Assembly (NCBI GenBank): GCA_009760885.1
Contig: CM019703.1
Coordinates: forward strand, 8,754,459 to 8,818,458
Length of the DNA: 64,000 nt
Source: Achatina immaculata
Taxonomy: Eukaryota > Mollusca > Gastropoda > Stylommatophora > Achatinidae
Reading direction: 5' to 3'
A program made the position numbers and the translations under genes. Under the pieces are notes generated by a model that was not told where the DNA came from, searched no databases, and saw only the letters and a list, made by a program, of their open reading frames with translations. Every line of letters starts with the position of its first letter. The first letter of the stretch is position 1. Positions 46,566-58,154 of this stretch are shown here, one piece after another.

Positions 46566-46763
46566 TCAAAAGGTAATTCCTATCTGCCAGACCAAACTCT
46601 GCTGTCCGATGATTCTCATGGCCCATTCTACCAGCATCTGATGGGAAGAATCGTCAGTACTAAGGAAGATCCAGCTGGTTTGTGGATTTTCCCTCTGTTT
46701 GTGCCTTTGTTTCTTGACTTCTTGTCTGACCTTCACTTCCTGCCCTTCTGGGAAGTCTCTCAC
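46566..46763 (-). CDS. Unrecognised small ORF in duplicated unit, copy A
   Basis: A 65-codon frame with a protein-like composition: KVRQEVKKQRHKQRENPQ, then WIFLSTDDSSHQMLVEWA, ending VWQIGITF and a stop. The frame stays open upstream for about 25 codons (ICGFDLRHKSGECHV). It could be a 3' exon or a transposable-element remnant. No family was recognised. Confidence 0.3.
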   Translation of the reverse strand: MRDFPEGQEVKVRQEVKKQRHKQRENPQTSWIFLSTDDSSHQMLVEWAMRIIGQQSLVWQIGITF

Positions 46764-47230
46764 ATGACACTCCCCACTCTTGTGACGTAGGTCAAACCCA
46801 CATATGAACGCCTTGAAAATATATTTCTACCTCACCTTTCGTCTACCTCTTGATTATTTCCATTCAGAAAAATTCACCAACACATTAATTGCCGAAAGAC
46901 TTGGTTCTCAATCCGTTCAGAATTACAACCTTCATAAAATAGTCCAAGTTCATGGGTGTGTAACAGTTTATAATATACAATAAACCATTTATAATCTGTC
47001 ACCTTCGCTGTGTCATTGTGAAAACCATATTATAAATTCACCATAATCCAGCTTCTGTTTTTAAAAAGTCGTCTGGGTTATGTTGTGAATTATTTGGCAG
47101 TAAAATCTCAGTTTTAGAAAATGGCCTAGGTCGGGTATGAGAGTTGATCGTGACAAGCTAAGATTTTTGTGTTGAATGTTGGTTCATTGCCTGCTTCTGT
47201 CAATCTCTCTCTCTACTCTTTCTCTCTCTA

Positions 47231-47263
<33 letters not shown>

Positions 47264-47459
47264 GGTCCGTGCCAATCAGACGTTGGTCGTTATTGATTTC
47301 CACAACCATCTATCTTTTGCTCTTTCTATCAGCTCTGTTTCGGACTATGCTCTGTGTCATTCTTTTAGTCCGTCAAGTATCTTGTTTCTTTGTCTTCGTC
47401 TGTCCCTTTTTCCACCATCCAGTTTTCCTGTCGTCATTAAGTGTAAAATATGTCCTACA

Positions 47460-47800
47460 AATCTGGACTATCGTGTTCTGATTTTTTCCATAATTTCTCT
47501 CTTTTGCTCAGCCTTCCTTGGAACCTCTTCATTTGTTTTCTTGCTGATCATGGTATTCTCATCATTTTTCTTATGAACACCATCTCTGCCGCTTCCAGTA
47601 GCTTTTGAGTGCTCTTTGTTATCGTCTATGCTTCTCATCCATATAATAATACGGGCTCGATGTAACACTGAATAACTCTCTTTCAGGCGTTCATCGACAG
47701 AGTTTTATTGCATTGTATGTTTTTCACTTTCATAAATGCTGACTTGGCATGGGCTATTCTGGTCCTTGTTTCGACCAGTCAATCTTGGTTGTCGTGTTGA
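47460..47800 (-). mobile_element. LINE 3' fragment in duplicated unit, copy A
   Basis: The minus strand encodes SVLHRARIIIWMRSIDDN, an ENTMISKKTNEEVPRKA block and EQKREIMEKIRTR. It appears to be a frameshifted RT thumb region (LLYGCE... position replaced by IIIWMRS). Confidence 0.6.
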
Positions 47801-48022
47801 TGCAGTCGTGGGCAGATTTTCTTTGAGGCCATATGTTTTTCTGGCTGTTCTCCATCTTGCTTTTCTGATCTGTGTGTGTTTGCTTATAAATCGTTCTGTC
47901 TAAATGTCAGTCCTTTTTTGTCTGCACATGTCTGGGTGCATATATGTCTGCTAGTTCGTCTGTCTGTCTTTCGTCTGTTTATCTGTCTGTCTTTTAGTTT
48001 GTTGTTTGTTTTTTAAAGCTGA

Positions 48023-48220
48023 TCAAAAGGTAATTCCTATCTGCCAGACCAAACTCTGCTGTCCGATGATTCTCATGGCCCATTCTACCAGCATCTGATG
48101 GGAAGAATCGTCAGTACTAAGGAAGATCCAGCTGGTTTGTGGATTTTCCCTCTGTTTGTGCCTTTGTTTCTTGACTTCTTGTCTGACCTTCACTTCCTGC
48201 CCTTCTGGGAAGTCTCTCAC
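48023..48220 (-). CDS. Unrecognised small ORF in duplicated unit, copy B
   Basis: The predicted peptide is identical to the one at 46566-46763, which follows from the tandem duplication. Identity here shows recency, not selection. Confidence 0.3.
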   Translation of the reverse strand: MRDFPEGQEVKVRQEVKKQRHKQRENPQTSWIFLSTDDSSHQMLVEWAMRIIGQQSLVWQIGITF

Positions 48221-48695
48221 ATGACACTCCCCACTCTTGTGACGTAGGTCAAACCCACATATGAACGCCTTGAAAATATATTTCTACCTCACCTTTCGTC
48301 TACCTCTTGATTATTTCCATTCAGAAAAATTCACCAACACATTAATTGCCGAAAGACTTGGTTCTCAATCCGTTCAGAATTACAACCTTCATAAAATAGT
48401 CCAAGTTCATGGGTGTGTAACAGTTTATAATATACAATAAACCATTTATAATCTGTCACCTTCGCTGTGTCATTGTGAAAACCATATTATAAATTCACCA
48501 TAATCCAGCTTCTTTTTTAAAAAGTCGTCTGGGTTATGTTGTGAATTATTTGGCAGTAAAATCTCAGTTTTAGAAAATGGCCTAGGTCGGGTATGAGAGT
48601 TGATCGTGACAAGCTAAGATTTTTGTGTTGAATGTTGGTTCATTGCCTGCTTCTGTCAATCTCTCTCTCTACTCTTTCTCTCTCTATCTCTCCCT

Positions 48696-48735
<40 letters not shown>

Positions 48736-48929
48736 CGTGCCAATCAGACGTTGGTCGTTATTGATTTCCACAACCATCTATCTTTTGCTCTTTCTATCAG
48801 CTCTGTTTCGGATTATGCTCTGTGTCACTCTTTTAGTCCTTCAAGTATCTTGTTTCTTTGTCTTCGTCTGTCCCTTTTTCCACCATCCAGTTTTCCTGTC
48901 GTCATTAAGTGTAAAATATGTCCTACAAA

Positions 48930-49270
48930 TCTGGACTATCGTGTTCTGATTTTTTCCATAATTTCTCTCTTTTGCTCGGCCTTCATTGGAACCTCTTCAT
49001 TTGTTTTCTTGCTGACCATGGTATTCTCATCATTTTTCTTATGAACAACATCTCTGCCGCTTCCAGTAGCTTTTGAGTGCTCTTTGTTATCGTCTATGCT
49101 TCTCATCCATATAATAATACGGGTTCGATGTAACACTGAATAACTCTCTTTCAGGCGTTCATCCACAGAGCTTTATTGCATTGTATGTTTTTCACTTTCA
49201 TAAATGCTGACTTGGCATGGGCTATTCTGGTCCTTGTTTCGACCAGTCAATCTTGGTTGTCGTGTTGATG
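48930..49270 (-). mobile_element. LINE 3' fragment in duplicated unit, copy B
   Basis: Nearly identical to 47460-47800 because it belongs to the tandem duplication. Small changes include MISKK to MVSKK. Confidence 0.6.
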
Positions 49271-49469
49271 CAGTCGTGGGCAGATTTTCTTTGAGGCCAT
49301 ATGCTTTTCTGGCTGTTCTCCATCTTGCTTTTCTGATCTGTGTGTGTTTGCTTATAAATCGTTCTGTCTAACTGTCAGTAATTTTTTGTCTGCACATGTC
49401 TGGGTGCATATATGTCTGCTAGTTCGTCTGTCTGTCTTTCGTCTGTTTATCTGTCTGTCTTTTAGTTTG

Positions 49470-49905
49470 ATGTACTTGTATCTCATTTGATGTATCTCCT
49501 AGTTTGTCTGTGTGCTTTTACATCTGTCTGTTTGTTATTCAATCTGATCTGTTTTTTCACTTGAGATGTCCATATGTTTGTTAGTTCTTCTGTCTTGTCT
49601 TTCACTTTGATCTGACTCTGTTGAGACCCCTATATGCCTGCTAATTCGTCTGTCTATCTTTCAGTTTGACCAGTCTCATTTGTTATGAATGTCTGCTTTT
49701 ACGTCTGTCTGTCTTTCAGTTTAATCTGTCTCATTTCTCATGAATGTCTGCCTTTCCATCCGTGTCTGTCTGTCTTTCAGTTTCATCTGTCTCACATCTT
49801 CTGAATGTCTACTGTTTCATGCTCCGTCTGCCCATCTGTCACTCCAATTTATTTCACTTATGAGGCTGAGATTCGAATCTCTTTTGTCCAGTCTCCACTA
49901 TCAGA
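49470..49905. other. Degenerate TCTGTCTGTCTTTCAGTTTG-type repeats
   Basis: Loosely repeated segments of about 60 bp (for example GTCTGTCTTTCAGTTT at 49660, 49710 and 49770) suggest an old tandem array. No gene was seen. Confidence 0.5.
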
Positions 49906-49921
49906 GTCTACTGTTTGAGGA

Positions 49922-50144
49922 AACAATTTTTATAAATAGGAAACTGCGAGGCTTTGGTAAGGTAAAGTAAGAGAACAAAGTTTTGTAGGATTAGACCTCG
50001 AAAAAATCGTAGACAGAGCACTTTAGTGAGACGTGAGAGAAAGAAAAATCACAAGAGAATTACCTAGGATTCGAACCACGGACTGCGGTAGGAGAGCTTT
50101 GTCTACGATTTTTTCAAGGTCTAATCCTACAAAATTTGTTCTCT
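49922..50144. mobile_element. Foldback element with tRNA-like B box
   Basis: Arms at 49970-50019 and 50096-50144 are near-perfect inverted repeats of about 50 bp (GTAGGATTAGACCTCG against its complement). The 13-bp sequence TACTGTTTGAGGA flanks the element at 49909-49921 and 50145-50157. The loop carries GGATTCGAACC (B box on the minus strand) at 50067-50077. It could be a foldback transposon or a SINE that acquired an inverted duplication of its own end. Confidence 0.65.
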
Positions 50145-50969
50145 TACTGTTTGAGGAGCACTGAATCTGGTGTTGAATGAGGCTCATAAGGCCGTGCCAA
50201 GCCGCATATTTCCAAGGCACTTTTGAAGACCAGGGACCAAGCCGACTTTAGGGTCTTTCGCCTGCTCAACTTTATTGTGGTTTACCATTTCTTTTTACTT
50301 ACGATAGATATGAACGTTACTGAAGAGCTCGCACAAACCTCTCTTCCCCCCCCCCTCCCCTCTCTCTCTCTCTCTCTCTCTATCTCACACACACACACAG
50401 AATCATACAGAAAGTCTGTCTGAAATATCATGGGAATTTTAAAACAACCCCCTCCCCCCCCAAAAAAAAAACCCTTGTATTATCTGGCAACGTGAAGAGA
50501 GGGCCCTCAAGAAACTAAATAACAACAGGACAGTCTGTCTGTCTCCACATGATATCAATCATAAGAGTATCCGCGTAAGGAAAACACCAGCGGGATATTT
50601 CAATCTGTCTCAGGAGATTAGAGGGCACTGTTTTTTTTTCTATTTTAAACTAACGTATATACGTATCAGAAAAGCCGGTGCTGCCATCCGTAGCGTAGGA
50701 ATTCCATGTTTACTATCAGATGATATTTTGTTTTCCTGCTCTTATGGTGTGTCTTTTTGTGTTGATGTTGTTTTCTCAACTTTTGTTCAGAGGAATGAGG
50801 GTTTTGTTTTTTCTTCTGCACGTTTTAATGTAGGTTTCTTGTTGTGCTGGGAGAAGCCTCAACAACAGAAGTGATGGATAACATGGACCGGAAACTGTGG
50901 AGAGACGAATCGTCCGGACTTGGCACATGATGATGACTGTACTTGTGTAATAAGGCTTTTCTTCTTCCC

Positions 50970-51240
50970 ATGCGCTCTCTCTCTCTCTTTCCCGCTCTCT
51001 CTCTTTCTTTCCCGCTCTCTCTCTCTTTCCCGCTCTCTCTCTCTCTCTCTCTTTCTTTATGTTTCTCTTTCCCTCTTTCTTTCTCCTTTCTGCTTTTTCT
51101 CCTCTTCCCTCTCTCTTTCTCTCCGTTATTTTTTCCTTTCTCTTTCTCTCTCTCTCCCCCCCCCCCTTTCTTAGCGCTACAATCGTATTTTCTGGCAACC
51201 ACTCTCTCTCTCTCTATCTCTCTCTCTCTCTCTCTGTTTA
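50970..51240. repeat. (CT)n-rich tract
   Basis: Pyrimidine-rich with TTTCCCGCTCTCTC sub-units. A short CT/CA tract also lies at 50355-50398. Confidence 0.9.
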
Positions 51241-51622
51241 TATCCGTATCTTTATAACTTTGCAAAATACAAGTAACTTAACGCAACACCTGTCCGTGTA
51301 ACCTTATATATGTTATACTTGTCTGTTCCTGAAACACTTTTTTTTTTTTTTTGCCACGCTGTCTATGTAACGCTTTTTTTTAGGGGGAGGGGGGGTCAAA
51401 ATCTGTCTTACCCTCTTTTTCATCGACTTTATCTTTCTATGTCCATCACTCTATCTTCGTCATATTCTGTGCCACATAAGCCAGTCTGTGTCACACGTGA
51501 GTACACCAAGTCTTAAGTAACTACTGTTTAAAGTTTCATAAAATGGAAATACCTTGTAAATGGTTAATAATGCATATGTGACCATAATAATGGTCTTATT
51601 TTGTCGGTTAATCATTTCAGAT

Positions 51623-52242
51623 CTTCTTCTTCGTACGCATTTTAGCGATAATGCGCAGTACCCCGATTTTTGCGATGCGCGTTCTGGCTGGGTACCTCCG
51701 ACTTCAGCACCTTTCCTAGCTAGGGCAGACCGTGGTCTTGCTCGGACTGCCATGAAGACAGTGGTGTAGGCTGGCTGGCCAAAACTTTGTTTTCCAGCCT
51801 CTAGTCCCTGTACTTATGCCCCTTCTCCACATCAGACCCAACGGCTTTGAGACAGTTCCAAGGAGACACTCCGACTTTGGGATGGGGAATCTGATGAATT
51901 CTTCAACGATATCCATTCCCCACCACCTGCAATCTGCTGGCTCTATTTTGTTTACCTCATTCTGATAGCCAGTGTTGTAGAGATCCATAGTCCTGTCACG
52001 TCCTGGATTCATTGGTTTCACACCAGATTTTCCTCATCCCCGCCGGAGATCTCCATCTCCCCATCCGTCCACCAACTCGACATTACATTTTACAAAAATA
52101 ACAATTACAGTTAGTGTTGATTGCTACAGGTTTCTGGGCTACAGAAACAGATCAGAGTTTTAAAATAATCAGATCTATGTTCCCTGTCTCACAAAGAGTG
52201 TGTTAAGATAAGTGTGTTCTTAACACAGTTGTTCCCATGGGG
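51623..52242 (-). mobile_element. Internally deleted derivative of the same LINE
   Basis: The minus strand begins CCCATGGGAACAACTGTG, matching the 5' end of the full LINE. It follows that LINE for about 590 bp, up to the GCATTATCGCTAA motif (52907 in the full copy). It then passes directly to ATGCGTACGAAGAAGAAG, a LINE-like 3' tail. A degenerate 12-bp direct repeat flanks it (ATCATTTCAGAT at 51611, ATCATTATAGAT at 52243). It keeps the short 5' open frame (MKPMNPGRDR...) but has no endonuclease or RT. It is therefore a likely non-autonomous passenger with its own insertion event. Confidence 0.8.
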
Positions 52243-52321
52243 ATCATTATAGATAATAAAGTTTAATGTATAGGTAAGCTAAACTTCATCATTATCAGGT
52301 GCCGCGTCGGTAAGCATTGGT

Positions 52322-55300
52322 CCCCTGGGAACAACTGTGTTAAGAGCACACTTATCTTAACACAGTGTTTGTGAGACAGGGAACATAGATCTGTTTGCTT
52401 AAAAACTCTGACCTACCTCTGTAGCCCAGAAACTTGTAGCAATCAACACTAATTGTAATTGTTATTTTTGCAAAATGTAATGTCAGGTTGGTGGACGGAT
52501 GGGGACATGGAGATCTCTGGCGGGGATGAGGGAAGTCTGGTGTGAAACCAATGAATCCAGGACGTGACAAGCCTATGGGTCTTTACAACAATGGCTATCA
52601 GAATGATGTGAACAAAACAGAGCCAGTAGACATAGGTGGCGGGGAATGGATATCGTTGAAGCACTCATCAGATTCCTCATCTCAAGTCAGAGTGTCTTTG
52701 TGGAACTGTCTCAAACCATCTGACATGGAGAAGGGGTTTAAGTACAGCCACCAGAGGCTGGAAAACAAAGTTTTGGCCAGGCCAGCCACACTGTCTTCAT
52801 GGCAGTCCGAGCAAGACCACAGTCTGCCCTAGCAAGGAAAGGTGCTGAAGTCGGAGTTACCCAGCCAAAAGGCGCATCGCAAAAATCAGGGTAACACGCA
52901 TTATCGCTAATGAAATGTCTATATCTACAGTTTTCAAACATGGTGCTCGCCCTGTGAAGACTAACCAGGCAGGTGCAGTGCCGGGCCCCCTGCCTCGAAA
53001 GGGTCCACCCAATGCTACTGGAGGTCCTCTCAGTTCGTCTTGTGGAGTCAGGAGACATGAGAGTAGAGCTACTGGCCAAAAAATACAACAGAAGAAAACA
53101 GCCAAAAAGCAAGAACTTAAAATAATGCAGTGGAATGCTGAGGGTGTCAGCAGTGTTAGAGATGGCTATAGCAAAAAGGTTGAACTAGAGAACATACTTT
53201 TTGCAGAGCAGGTAAGTATATGCTGCATACAGGAGACACACCTAACCAAAGATGCCGCCTTTAAAATCAGAGGCTACCAGTTTTAGATCAGACCGACAGG
53301 ACAGAAGAAAAGGAGGAGTACTCACACTTGTTAAGAATAACATCAGCGCATGTCAGGTGGGAGTGTACATGGAAGGAGCCGAATACCAGATGATCCATCT
53401 AAAAAGTAGTAATACAGATTTCCACCTCCTTAACTATTACTGTCCTAATGACCGCCCACTTGCTTTAGGAACAATCCCACACAAAGAGAGACTGATGGTC
53501 TGTGGTGATTTTAACAGTCATTCCCAGAGCTGGGGCTATGACCACATAGACAAGAGAGGAGAGGAAGTTGAGAGCTGGCAGGATGATAATGGACTTCTCC
53601 TGATCAACCAGCCAATGGATGCCCCAACATTTTACTCAAGGGCTTGGCATACAAAATCAACACCAGATCTGGCATTCCACTCTCCAGATCTGAAGTGGAA
53701 CATTACACGTGAAGTTGGAAAACAACTTGGAGGTAGCGACCATCGACCAGTCTTCCTGACAATAGAAAATGAACTCCTTAACACCAGTAACCCTCTCCCC
53801 AGATGGAACTATAAAAAAGCAAACTGGACAATGTACAGACATCGTACAGGTATCCTGGTGGGACAGCTGTCCATAGAAGGTAAGGATATTAACAGCATAG
53901 TGAAGGAGTTCAATGCTTGTATCCTTCAGGCCGCTCGTGAAACCATTCCCAGAGGAGCTCGCAGGGACTATAAACCATACTGGTCTAGTGAGCTGGGAAA
54001 ACTCCATGATGACGTGGAAGCAGCTCGAAAGCAAGCAGAAAATAGACCATGCCAAGAACACCACAATAATTACCAACATTCTAAGGCCAAATTTCAGAGA
54101 GCAAAGCTGCAAGCCAGACGGGAAAGTTGGAGAGAGAAAACAGAGTCCCTAAACTTTGAAAAGGATGGAAGGAAACTGTGGAAACTAATCAAACAGTTAA
54201 ATGATGAGAGTACTGGAAGAAGTACAAAGATTACACTAATAGAGGATGGGAAAACTCTTACAGGTAAGCAGGTAGCAGATCACTTTGCTCGCATGTTTGC
54301 ACAGGACTGCAACATTGATATCCATCCAGAGAAGGAGCGTACAGTGCGCATCGAGCCACAGAAAGAGGAGGAACAAGTCAGAAAAGTGGAGGTCATGGAT
54401 GCACCAATCACACGCAGTGAGTTAGACCTAGCAGTTAGTAAACTGAAACCAAGGAAATCACCAGGACCAGATGGAGTGTCCAATGAAATGATCAAGAACC
54501 TGGGAATGGCAGCAATGGGAAAGCTGTTGGATATTTTCAATATGTGCTGGAGCACAGGTAAGTTACCTCAAATCTGGAAGGAAGCAAGCATGGTACCACT
54601 GCTAAAACCAGGAAAAACAGTGATACTGCCTCCAGCTACAGGCCAATCAGTCTCACTAGCTGCCTATGCAAAACGATGGAACGCATCATTGACCTGAGGC
54701 TAAAATGGTACCTAGAAAGTGAAAACCTTCTCGTTCCACAACAAGCAGGATTTAGGCAGTACTACAGTACGGAAGATCAAGTGACCTATCTCTCTCAAGA
54801 GATTGAGGATGCATTCCAAGAGAAAAACCTTGTACTAGCAGCGTGGATAGACCTGAAGAAAGCCTTTGATAAAGTATGGAAAAAAGGTCTGTTGTGGAAA
54901 CTAAGAAACTGCAATGTGAATGGAAGACTGTACAACTGGATAAAGTCCTATTTACACAATAGAAGAGCTAGAGTAGTAATGGATGGACACAAAAGCCAGA
55001 AAGTACTTCTGCGACACGGTGTACCACAAGGAGGAGTCCTTTCGCCTACACTATTCCTTGTATTCATTAATGACCTGGTCAAGGAACTTCCCTATGGAAT
55101 CAAAGCAGCACTGTATGCAGATGATCTGGTCATGTGGTGTACAGATGAATATGCGACAGTTGCTACACAGAGACTCCAAAGAGCAGCAGACATCTTGACA
55201 TCATGGACAAACAAATGGTGTGTAAGTATCAACACAGAAAATCAAGTACCACTCTGTTCACCCTCTCATCTAAACAGAAAGCAGGTAAGATCTTTGTAAA

Positions 55301-56795
55301 TGAAATACCCTTAAGGATGGACAACCAACCCACTTACTTAGGAGTGACTCTTGACTCAAAACTGACTTGGAAGCAACACATCAACAGTGCAGAAGCAAAA
55401 GCCAGAAGAAAACTAGCCATATTAAGAAAATTAAGTGGGACTACATGGGGAGCTAGTGAAAGAATCCTCAAGAACGTATATCAGCAAAGTATTCTACCAC
55501 ATTTAGAATATGGCTCAACATCTTGGTGCACAGCATCAAACACTACGCTGCATAATCTAGACAAGGTTCAAAATCAGTCACTACGGATTATCACAGGTGC
55601 CATGAGGTCCACACCAATAAGAAATGCAGAAAATAGTTGGTGTTCAACCGCTAAAGGAACGTAGAGACACAAAGGTCATGACCATGGGAGAAAAATTCCT
55701 TAGCTCTGTAAGCCATCCCCTGAAGGAGAGATTCAATAACTTGGCATTAGGACGGCTTAAAAGAAGCAGCTTCATTCATCAGGCCAAGCGTATGCGTAAG
55801 CTGATACCTGACCTTCCAACTGTAGTCACTCCATTATCATCTGTACCAGAGCATACACCATGGAAAGAAGCAGATTATACACAAATAACTATTCAGACTG
55901 AAGTGAAAGGTGTGCAGAATGGTGAGATGCAGAGCAGTCTTGTAAGATCAGTAGCCACACTTAGTGTTCTAGATGACAAATATCCATGTGACACCTGGAT
56001 ACGTGTGTATACAGATGGATCTGCACATAATGCCATAAAAATGGTGGGGCAGGAGCATATATTGAATATCCAAACAACACCATTGACAAGATTTCCATAC
56101 CCACTGGTAAATACTGCAACAACTTTGATGCAGAAGTTAGGGCAATTATTGCTGCAGTTGAAAAACTATCAGACTCCAGAATTGATACATGTCCTGTAGT
56201 AATTCTCACAGATGCAAGATCAGTACTGGAGGCTCTTCAGTGCAACAAACTACCAGACCTTAAGGATGCCTTGTCAAAAATTGGCTTACAACATGGAGTC
56301 ACTTTGCAGTGGATTCCCTCCCACTGTGGGATACCAGGCAATGAGAAAGCTGACCATCTGGCCAAAGAGGGCACTGAAATGGAGCAACCAGACATACCAG
56401 TCACCTATAATCAGAAGAAAAGCATGATAAAAACCTACAGGAAGCCACAAACACCACCACATGATGACTATCACATGCTAAACAGAAAGGAACAAGTCAC
56501 CATCTTCCGTCTCCGAACAGGACACAGCCGACTCCGAAGTCATATGTATACAAAGTTTAAGGTTGGTACTACTAATTTATGTACATGTGCCCAGGTGCCC
56601 CAAACCGTGGAACATATCCTCCAGAACTGCATCAACTACGAGACACTGAGAAATAATTACTGGCCCAGTGAAACCACTAAAGATGATAAGCTGTACGGTT
56701 CCATACATGAGTTACAAAAAACAGTGAAATTTATCCAAGAGACAGGACTGCAGATATAGACAGACAGTGCGAACGAAGAAGAAGAAGAAGAAGAA
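52322..56795 (+). mobile_element. Full-length RNase H-bearing non-LTR retrotransposon (I group)
   Basis: This 4474-bp element is bounded by the 13-bp direct repeat GGTAAGCATTGGT (52309-52321 and 56796-56808) and ends in GCGAACGAAGAAGAAG. The 5' 700 bp has a short open frame at 52542-52832, possibly a gag-like remnant. The order APE endonuclease, RT, RNase H, cysteine knuckle is that of I-group LINEs (established knowledge). The I/Nimb-like label is my inference. The body has several frameshifts, so it is inactive. Confidence 0.9.
53100..56759 (+). pseudogene. LINE ORF2: endonuclease, reverse transcriptase, RNase H (frameshifted)
   Basis: The endonuclease shows IMQWNAEGV (about 53120), CIQETHL (53225), GGVL (53305), CGDFNSHSQSWG (53503) and GSDHRPVFL (53735). 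The RT shows SPGPDGVSNEMIK (54460), SYRPISL (54640), WIDLKKAFDKVW (54845), HGVPQGGVLSPTLF (55018) and the catalytic YADD (55114). The RNase H shows VYTDGSAHNA (56007) and SHCGIPGNEKADHLAKEG (56318). A cysteine knuckle lies near 56583, and the stop is at 56757. Frame changes are evident near 53285, 54620, 55255, 55620, 56040 and about 56200, so no full-length protein can be made. Confidence 0.9.
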
Positions 56796-56879
56796 GGTAA
56801 GCATTGGTAATGACTCTCCTATGAATCTCGGTCTTGATGTTTCCATAATGTTATTTGGTGACTTTATTTTACTATTACA

Positions 56880-57036
56880 GAACCGCTCAGATAAGAGACC
56901 TGGTCAGACCTCACCCCCCCCCCTACCCCCATCCAGGAGGAGAAGCTCTACGGCCATGCTGAAAACCTGAGGTGAACTTCCCGCTTTTGTGAGAGAGACT
57001 GGTGTTGATGTGTGAGCGAGCAACGAAGAAGAAGAC
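56880..57036 (+). mobile_element. Short GAA-tailed repeat fragment
   Basis: The sequence ends GAGCGAGCAACGAAGAAGAAG, a tail like that of the LINE ending 240 bp upstream. The body is not recognised. Confidence 0.4.
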
Positions 57037-57234
57037 TTTTTAATTGTGCCATTGCGTTAGATTGTTCATGAATTTGTTTCTCTTTGTCTTCTCCTGCCTG
57101 TCTTTCTATTTGTTCTAGTTATGAAGACACAGTTCTGAAGAACAATGCATATGAGATGGCAGGCATATAGGCACACGCTTCTGACACAAAAGTCTCCTGT
57201 TTTAAATTTAAAAGAAAGGTGAAATTCCCTTTAC

Positions 57235-57515
57235 CATGCCGTTAAGTTAAGGCATATTGGGATAGTATGGTAGGCCCGTATTTCCAAGACCTTCGGCACA
57301 TGAAAGTACGATGTTGTGGTCAGTATCATCCTTGGCCGCATTTACCTTCCCAAATTTCTCTGGTGCCCATTTTTTAATGGCTGTGTAGACCCCAGGGCCT
57401 TTTTGGTGTGATGGTACCAGAAGAAAAAAATCCCCGCCGCTGGGACTCGAACCCAGCACCAGCAGATTAGTAGATGGAGCGCCTAGCTACTCGCTCAACC
57501 AGGCCGCCGTTTTAA
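57235..57515 (-). mobile_element. tRNA-derived SINE
   Basis: The minus strand reads GGCGGCCTGGTTGAGCGAGT, then GGGTTCGAGTCCCAGCGGC, so A- and B-box-like blocks are well preserved. The body matches the 25.3-kb copy. It is not a functional tRNA because no CCA-end stem pairing is apparent and the body continues. Confidence 0.7.
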
Positions 57516-57519
57516 GGTG

Positions 57520-58150
57520 GGTAAAGAATATATGGAACTGTGGCAGTCAGCACTTGCGGTATTTAGTAGTATTTAGGCTCATCTGCAGATGCTTCTAGTG
57601 AATACAAGAGTGCGAGTGGAAGAAAGTCTGTGAGCAAGTTGGGAGAGCCAGTGCAGCCAACTCTCCGACGGGAGACGGCAGATAATGTTGATGTATAACA
57701 AATGTTTCTGACACATGGCCTTTCAGTAGGAAGGTCTTTTTATCTGTATTCGTATTTTTTGAAGCCCGGTTTTTTTTTCTTCTTGTATGACCGAGCAACG
57801 TGTGACGGATTGTATAGTCATGTTTGACATTGATGACCCTTGATATGATGGTGTGTGAATGAAGATAGGAACTAGGAGTAGAGATAAAGAAGGACACCGT
57901 GACAGGTTAGGACGCCGGCATAATGTGAGGGCAGACATTCTGTGTCAGATTTGTGGTCTGTGTGAGAGGAACTAAAGCTTTACACAACGGAACTTATAGG
58001 GACTGAATGTTTGACTTAATACAACACGTTATTTTTTTTTTTAAATTTAGATAATAAAGGGGCAAGAAATTACACAGATTCAATAGAAAGATACGCAGGT
58101 ATAAGTATAACGTAGGCATTACAACCCATCGTAAACAGTGTTGATATGTG
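57520..58150. other. No gene seen
   Basis: Short minus-strand frames only, with no recognisable domain. Confidence 0.5.
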
Positions 58151-58154
58151 GATC

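Larger units (their letters stand above)
46541..48000. repeat. Tandem duplication, copy A (about 1.46 kb)
   Basis: It aligns base for base with 48001-49469, differing by scattered substitutions and by a shorter (CT)n stretch (47226-47262). Contents are a coding-like minus ORF at 46566-46763, CT repeats and a LINE 3' fragment. Confidence 0.9.
48001..49469. repeat. Tandem duplication, copy B (about 1.46 kb)
   Basis: A direct adjacent copy of 46541-48000. The CT tract at 48690-48732 is about 12 bp longer. The few differences suggest a recent event. Confidence 0.9.

Noticed and set aside
57420..57515. Possible functional tRNA gene on the minus strand
   Set aside because: A- and B-box-like blocks are present, but the acceptor stem does not pair and a shared SINE body follows.
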